Positions 18,101-18,816 of a stretch of 18,816 nucleotides of DNA are shown here, piece by piece. The DNA is taken from positions 1 to 18,816 of the forward strand of contig JAGWXN010000027.1 of assembly GCA_018969885.1 (NCBI GenBank), read 5' to 3'. How positions within the stretch are numbered: position 1 is the first letter of the stretch; every line of letters begins with the position of its first letter. Under the pieces are notes generated by a model. It was given only the letters and a program-made list of their open reading frames with translations, ran no database searches and had not been told where the DNA came from. The position numbers and the translations under genes are program-made. The DNA comes from Betaproteobacteria bacterium. Lineage in GTDB: Bacteria > Pseudomonadota > Gammaproteobacteria > Burkholderiales > Burkholderiaceae.

Positions 18101-18816
18101 GGCCATAGACCACATAGGCGCTGCCGGCGTCGACGCCGCCGTTGTCGGCATACGCAGCGCCCACAATGAAGTCGGCCAGGCCGTCGCCATTGATATCGCC
18201 CGCGTTCGAGACCGAGTTGCCCAGGGTTGAGCTGCCGCTGCTGCTCTCGGCATTGACCGCAAAGCCGCCGTTGCCCGCGGCAATCGCTGAGGCCTCCAGC
18301 GCAGTGGTGGCCGTACGCCCAAAAACGACATAGGCTCGGCCCGCACCCGTGCCCACCCCCGTGGGCAGGCTGGCGCCGGGGGCGCCAATCACCAGGTCGG
18401 CCAGACCGTCACCATTGACATCACCTGCTTGCGAGACGCTCGCGCCGAGTTTGTCGCTCGAGCAGGCGCCATGGAGCACAAAGCCGCCCGTGCCGGCATT
18501 GATGGCCGACAGGTTGATGGCTGCGGTGCTGCTGGTGCCAAACACGACATAAGCGCGGCCAGCGTCGGTGCGGCCGCTGTAGTCGGCCATTGGCGAGCCC
18601 AGCACGAAGTCAGGGAAGCCGTCTCCGTTGACATCGCCGGCCGCGCTGGCCAAGCTCAAGTCATCGCTGCTGCCCATGCCGTTGATCACCAGCCCTTCGG
18701 AGCTGGCCAGGTTGCTCAGATTGACCGCGGCCACACCGGTCCTGCCGAACACCACATAAGCGCGACCGGCATTGGTCAGGGTGCTGCCCCCGACCACCGG
18801 GTCGGCGTAGCGGGCC
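9093..18816 (-). CDS. Giant FG-GAP/RTX adhesin-like protein, N-terminus outside window
   Basis: At least 3,240 codons, open through the right window edge; a GTG at 18797 is not a credible start because FG-GAP sequence continues upstream of it. In order from the N-terminal side: FG-GAP propeller 1 (partial), RTX repeats, a roughly 95-residue module and paired Ig-like domains; propeller 2 with the same set; then propeller 3, RTX repeats, module, two other Ig-like domains, a lectin-like jelly roll, a calcium-loop block, and a fourth module as the C-terminus. Calcium-site motifs are abundant (GDxNGDGxxD loops, GGxGxDxUx nonapeptides). Only two cysteines were seen, typical of type I secreted RTX proteins. 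Serine, threonine and asparagine are frequent, so glycosylation sites would be plentiful. No secretion genes lie in the window. A cell-surface or released adhesin role is inferred from architecture; the ligand is unknown. Downstream genes encode glycosyltransferases on the same strand. Confidence 0.9.
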   Translation of the reverse strand, partial: ARYADPVVGGSTLTNAGRAYVVFGRTGVAAVNLSNLASSEGLVINGMGSSDDLSLASAAGDVNGDGFPDFVLGSPMADYSGRTDAGRAYVVFGTSSTAAINLSAINAGTGGFVLHGACSSDKLGASVSQAGDVNGDGLADLVIGAPGASLPTGVGTGAGRAYVVFGRTATTALEASAIAAGNGGFAVNAESSSGSSTLGNSVSNAGDINGDGLADFIVGAAYADNGGVDAGSAYVVYGRTATTAVELSTLDVGTSGFRIAGQTAGDLAGSTVSAAGDINGDGFADLVVGAINGDQTLTDQGKVYIIYGGLSNATASVFQSANGDLIGGVTADTLNGTSGDNQLVGGDGHDTITGGGGADVLYGGRGNDLLVINADNLQKLARNSGNNAQAVARIDGGTGVDTVDLTGDGLLFDLTAIRDLAVVGIERIDVTSATTGNELKMGLRDVLALTGTDNSFNTASGWTAASTNGATGWGSTNVGSQLVVDGSSRDTLTLTNSFRDVGNVVNAGNTYRVFQSGRGQTQVIVDADMNVRVPPTVINASDLEWANGLILPEAQSGGGTLVRVAIKDTGAVAGNALRINWGGQSVVSSALTSTDITNGYVEVLVPTASLLAVTATGSSGSVDVTADLLSSPSATSALSTADPVPVSVNFVTANAPIISATAWASGGASSTTGIPEAKYVGDWSTGTIPTSGVSDNTLFKSETGNGTIVRVQLPTSGTTGVTVPAVAGDTVQLNWGSQVVTSAALTSTDITNKYIDIAVSAATLTAQGYGATAVTAQIVSAGTGNASNPSGTVTVNYAFDLPLTLPGNQSSPSYGFSINGNTTPNGSFGGGAYAGVVSKLGDVNGDGYDDVLVGAPFEMTNAVVTGAAYVVFGGTRMTTVELSGMQSAANISGFKIHAGSGAERTATYGLAGELDFNGDGIPDYLISNIYDGNYRNGRVYLAYGSTNGQPVQLSALDGGTNASLGFKIDHQAGLTYRGLAYNGAAGSGYFSKTGGPTDLGDFNGDGLEDIAIGQTLASTGNEATNEPGRVVVLFGSATARANVVLPAFSSLSLAGGFILQGDSRMGPLLGSTVAGEGDINGDGYTDLLVTTTNTGTSTSATGASPLGTGYVLYGGNNPTSLNVTEFSTAGFSKGFIVSNIGQTAPSQLDVGSHMNFVGDVNGDGLDDIVAPGATAAKVIFGRTSGGNIDAVQIGAAGNTQGFSIVGMQASVSGNTLVSGIGDFNGDGLDDIIATSVEPSNASYPTVRVGHIWVVFGQTGTTSVDVGNLQSSQGFTIKPFLDGTYVTGVDAAGDVNGDGFADLIIGSAEDTVAGRTAKSGKSFIIFGGLSDLQSMTFQSANGDLIGTSAAETLVGTSGANQIVGGDGDDTLTGNGGADVLYGGRGNDVFILNADNLNQLARNTGNEGQNIARIDGGTGIDTLKVDGAGLTLNLTSIRGPVIAQVERFDLSTNNASSGNTLVLNLLDVLNQGNQSNRFNTGNGWTATASGGASGWGALNPHKQIVVDGTSADSVTVNASFFDSGNVVNAGNTYRVLRHSTSAAQILIDADMSFVVRPGVLLDSAFEIFGGLTGAERDSAGGTVVRVLIKDTGAADGQAIRLNWGSQSVMSASISSTDRSNGYIDILVPTAVIAAVTPDDSSDTVSISADLVSAPVSGSLVASSDPVAVALNFILPTAPKISTTAWSTSATASDTTGIPEARYQLLTSTTGSTFTTSGTIDGQLTTAEVANGTAVRVQLPVTGAAQPPVVGDTLTLTWGSVSKTVTLTSTDLTTNQYVDFSLSAAELQAQAYGTINVAAWITSTASGNRSAAATVPVNYAFELPLSQVGSPVSGFAIRGQSYTLSGMNVAIVGDVNGDGLDDILVGVTEGNSPGYTYVDQSGMAFLVFGQTANTTVYLTAVAGGTGGFAIYSDRNADSLGQDVYGAGDLNGDGLADLLVGAGQDRGTSGVIRPGEAYVIYGRTGGSPIWTSALGTNGFAIKGNTGGSTGDNFSWSNDSLGDLNGDGLNDLGFYATATGKAYVMYGRTDNTTVQGSALESGVGGFAMTGLGGNISRLGRIAGGGDLNGDGYADVLISDPIADSNRGRVYVVYGASSNASLAASTSVGTRGFVISAEPGTANSWLGADVEMVGDINGDSLTDFAISDAANRVYVVYGATGSPGNLTLAASAVDGSGSRGFAITINDIDNTAANSTQYGTRHRLAPIGDFNGDGLSDFIVGNSFGDNYAVTDAGKSYVIYGRTSGASFSLSGMAASDGFRILGESANDYSGWGVDGSGDVNGDGFSDLLVGAPYAFTNGIYGGKTYVIFGGLAAGMNLSAIDFMGTTGNDSLNTSSTTSNLNEQFIGGRGDDTLKGGGGADVMYGGAGRDILILNADNLTKLVRNTGNDSQNVARIDGGTGIDTVQLDGASMEFDLRSLGQNAIEDIERIDLTGSGDNTLRLQLSDVLRFGDHNVWNAGNTTGVSGEALSATETRRQLRVEGNAGDRVDLFGLADWVASSNDMVDGNTYGVWNHAGGRAQLLIDRAIAVSQDTTATISAVTDNVGTLTGTVARGAYTDDTGLVVSGTISAALAAGEQVRVYDGTSYLGNATVASGATTWTYSDTRTLVDGQAVSYVTRVVGPTGNQSQASMAYPVTVDTTAPTVTLAINSGAASTVNAGTSTTLLITLSEKSTDFVLADLTATGGSVSNLVPVVGSGDVGSGYSSYTVTFTANGNLGDARSVTVGANKFTDAAGSANTASNALNLTGTVNSFQYNLDSTLPPMTQAWGRDTSGAFVNNKAYIANGPSSDAGDNELILADNVTGQRGVWFQNTAPASGQMVTAMDASFQHYFSGAAYNLSNFAFGTDNSSVPVNGLYGMAKGLVVLFEAVGNIWIGWNLTASSYVWKTNAIGVNLAGWHDIRVKVSTTGLTEVLVDGTTRVSWNNTAWTSENQAGWAYQFSGYKQSSAPSGETWVDHIDIKDTRAASPIVLDLNGDGVQTVEASQGVVFDFGARGQLAQAGWVSRTDGLLARDLNNDGIINNGTELLGNATALPNGRTAVDGWEALAALDSNGDGAIDSHDAAFSELRVWVDADGDGVTDAGELQTLAQHGIVGLNLAHDGSRHDNQGNTLFGQGSYQKSDGSTSAMSDAWFQVLPSHADGGTRDAVVFAGSGHNTRSLQLSDVLEDGQTNRWNAANTDGVTGEALSATEARCQLRVEGTTGDQVTLNDLADWTLNPNDMVDGNTYSVWNHTSAQAQLLIDSRVIVA
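9096..9378 (-). repeat. C-terminal-type module, copy 4 (protein terminus)
   Basis: About 94 residues from RSLQLSDVLEDGQTNRWNAA through LRVEGTTGDQVTL and NDMVDGNTYSVWNH to LLIDSRVIVA, ending at the TAA at 9093-9095. As the extreme C-terminus it is where an uncleaved type I secretion signal would be expected. It carries one of only two cysteines seen in the protein (ARCQLRVEG, where copy 3 has TRRQLRVEG). Confidence 0.75.
9430..9940 (-). other. Calcium-loop block near the C-terminus
   Basis: Begins SPIVLDLNGDGVQTV and includes DLNNDGIINNGTELLGN, DSNGDGAIDSHDAAF and VWVDADGDGVTDAGELQ, loops of DxDxDG/EF-hand type. The VLDLNGDGV to GELQTLAQHGIVGLNL stretch is a recurrent block near the end of large RTX proteins, as I know the family. 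Confidence 0.65.
9950..10590 (-). other. Lectin-like jelly-roll domain of the giant protein
   Basis: About 210 residues with alternating hydrophobic strands and the pattern of concanavalin A/LamG-like folds: GLVVLFEAVGNIWIGWNL, then GWHDIRVKVSTTGLTEVLVD and VSWNN, ending WVDHIDIKD. Such domains often bind carbohydrate and could be the adhesive head. The fold call rests on pattern only. Confidence 0.5.
10595..11240 (-). other. Two Ig-like domains specific to the third cassette
   Basis: The first runs from TISAVTDNVGTLTG through VSGTISAALAAGEQVRVYDG to YPVTVDTTAPTV. This is the Ig-like type with a bound-and-spelled-out substrate-free VYDG and TWTYSDTRTLVDG strand that is common in large repetitive surface proteins. 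The second contains LITLSEKSTDFVLADLTATG, typical of Bap-like Ig folds. They differ from the pairs after cassettes 1 and 2. Confidence 0.6.
11247..11526 (-). repeat. C-terminal-type module, copy 3
   Basis: About 93 residues from DNTLRLQLSDVLRFG through NVWNAGNTTGVSGEALSATE, LRVEGNAGDRVDL and NDMVDGNTYGVWNH to LLIDRAIAV. It is very close to the terminal copy 4 (shared GVSGEALSATE/GVTGEALSATE, QLRVEG, NDMVDGNTY, VWNH, AQLLID). Confidence 0.75.
11605..11863 (-). repeat. RTX calcium-binding block 3
   Basis: Units GGRGDDTLK, GGGGADVMY and GGAGRDILI, followed by the spacer NADNLTKLVRNTGN and GGTGIDTVQ. The lead-in (GTTGNDSLN) differs from the lead-in shared by blocks 1 and 2 (FQSANGDLIG). Confidence 0.87.
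11901..13328 (-). repeat. FG-GAP propeller block 3 (complete, seven motifs)
   Basis: Seven motifs: GDVNGDGLDD, GDLNGDGLAD, GDLNGDGLND, GDLNGDGYAD, the variant GDINGDSLTD (12414-12434), GDFNGDGLSD and GDVNGDGFSD. The third is followed by a shortened blade (GFYATATGKAYVMYG). The block ends at TYVIFGG, as block 2 ends at FIIFGG. Confidence 0.85.
13350..14157 (-). repeat. Ig-like domain pair 2
   Basis: Collinear with pair 1: GTVVRVLIKDTGAADGQAIR then GTAVRVQLPVTG, LTLTWGS, LTSTDLTTNQYVDF and the end VNYAFELPL. The matching order and the matching linker TTGIPEA in both pairs show they are copies of one two-domain unit. Confidence 0.65.
14158..14450 (-). repeat. C-terminal-type module, copy 2
   Basis: About 97 residues from GNTLVLNLLDVLNQG through IVVDGTSADSVTV and GNVVNAGNTYRV to ILIDADMSFVV. 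It is closest to copy 1, sharing the NVVNAGNTYRV stretch exactly, and more distant from copies 3 and 4. Confidence 0.7.
14540..14815 (-). repeat. RTX calcium-binding block 2
   Basis: Nonapeptides GGDGDDTLT, GNGGADVLY and GGRGNDVFI, then the spacer NADNLNQLARNTGN and a distal GGTGIDTLK. It is strongly similar to block 1 in protein and in DNA, with the start separated from that of block 1 by about 3,050 bases. Confidence 0.88.
14836..16383 (-). repeat. FG-GAP propeller block 2 (complete, seven motifs)
   Basis: Seven calcium-loop motifs in order: GDVNGDGYDD, the altered GELDFNGDGIPD, GDFNGDGLED, GDINGDGYTD, GDVNGDGLDD, GDFNGDGLDD and GDVNGDGFAD. Each is followed by a strand ending in YVVFG, YLAYG, VVLFG or a similar sequence. 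Seven motifs match one integrin-type seven-bladed propeller. Confidence 0.85.
16408..17217 (-). repeat. Ig-like domain pair 1
   Basis: Two related beta-rich units of about 130 residues. Both carry GTxVRV, an L/INWG strand, LTSTDITN and a closing V-x-V-N strand (VNFV in the first, VNYAF in the second). They resemble the Ig-like linker domains of giant bacterial adhesins. The same pair recurs after module copy 2. Confidence 0.65.
17218..17513 (-). repeat. C-terminal-type module, copy 1
   Basis: About 98 residues running from GNELKMGLRDVL through LVVDGSSRDTLTL and GNVVNAGNTYRV to VIVDADMNVRV. It shares its order of motifs with the module that ends the protein: an L-x-L-x-DVL strand, an N-x-G-W or W-N-A-x-N turn, an LVVDG or LRVEG strand, a GNTY strand and an LID strand. 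Confidence 0.7.
17600..17870 (-). repeat. RTX calcium-binding block 1
   Basis: Tandem nonapeptides GGDGHDTIT, GGGGADVLY and GGRGNDLLV are followed by a spacer of about 30 residues containing NADNLQKLARNSGN and then a further GGTGVDTVD unit. This is the hemolysin-type parallel beta-roll that folds on calcium outside the cell. Confidence 0.88.
17889..18816 (-). repeat. FG-GAP propeller block 1 (partial)
   Basis: Four GDxNGDG calcium-loop motifs are visible (for example 18618-18638 and 18405-18425), each followed by a G-A-P-like turn and a YVVFG or YVVYG strand. Before the first motif the tail of another blade is present (ADPVVGGS, then AYVVFG). By comparison with the two complete blocks, about three further motifs should lie beyond the right edge. 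Confidence 0.85.

Noticed and set aside
11901..18816. Regularly spaced short DNA repeats resembling a CRISPR-like array
   Set aside because: The recurring 20-base sequence encodes GDxNGDG in one frame, varies at third positions, and its intervals are coding blades of uneven length.

Overview
The window looks like a piece of a high-GC betaproteobacterial chromosome, most likely Burkholderiales. This is inferred from a Bug/TctC-type solute receptor next to LivG/LivF-type ABC ATPases and from the GC-rich codon use; no rRNA or other firm taxonomic marker is present. The window is almost entirely coding. The two longest gaps are about 119 bases (2913-3031) and 80 bases (4811-4890). No tRNA, rRNA, CRISPR array or insertion sequence was seen.

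Left part (1-4081), uptake and metabolism. A 5'-truncated LivG-like ATPase is followed by a LivF-like ATPase, both on the plus strand. A minus-strand FAD-dependent oxidoreductase converges on livF with 9 bases between stop codons. A plus-strand Bug/TctC periplasmic binding protein diverges from the oxidoreductase. The shared 119-base intergenic region carries an 18-bp near-perfect palindrome that could be an operator. The substrate cannot be named from sequence.

Middle (4068-4890). A ribbon-helix-helix antitoxin and a PIN-domain toxin overlap by 4 bases on the minus strand. They are preceded by a short AT-rich leader with an inverted repeat over a plausible -10 element. The PIN gene ends inside the 3' end of the Bug gene.

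Right part (4891-18816), all minus strand, reading from right to left. First comes a giant protein gene of at least 3,240 codons, open at the right window edge so that its N-terminus is missing. It is followed by a TPR plus GT41 (O-GlcNAc-transferase-like) glycosyltransferase, a GT4-like glycosyltransferase and an FkbM-family methyltransferase. Spacings are an apparent 61-base overlap, 12 bases and 3 bases, so one transcript is likely.

The giant protein is modular. It has three FG-GAP (integrin-alpha-like) propeller blocks, each followed by RTX calcium-binding nonapeptides and a roughly 95-residue module. That module occurs a fourth time as the extreme C-terminus. The first two cassettes end in paired Ig-like domains. 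The last has different Ig-like domains, a jelly-roll lectin-like domain and a calcium-loop block. The two complete propeller blocks each contain exactly seven GDxNGDG-type motifs. The protein has almost no cysteine and reads as a secreted, calcium-stabilised adhesin, probably exported by a type I system encoded elsewhere. The three downstream enzymes suggest a hypothesis: the adhesin, or another cell-surface target, is glycosylated and the glycan is then methylated by products of the same operon.
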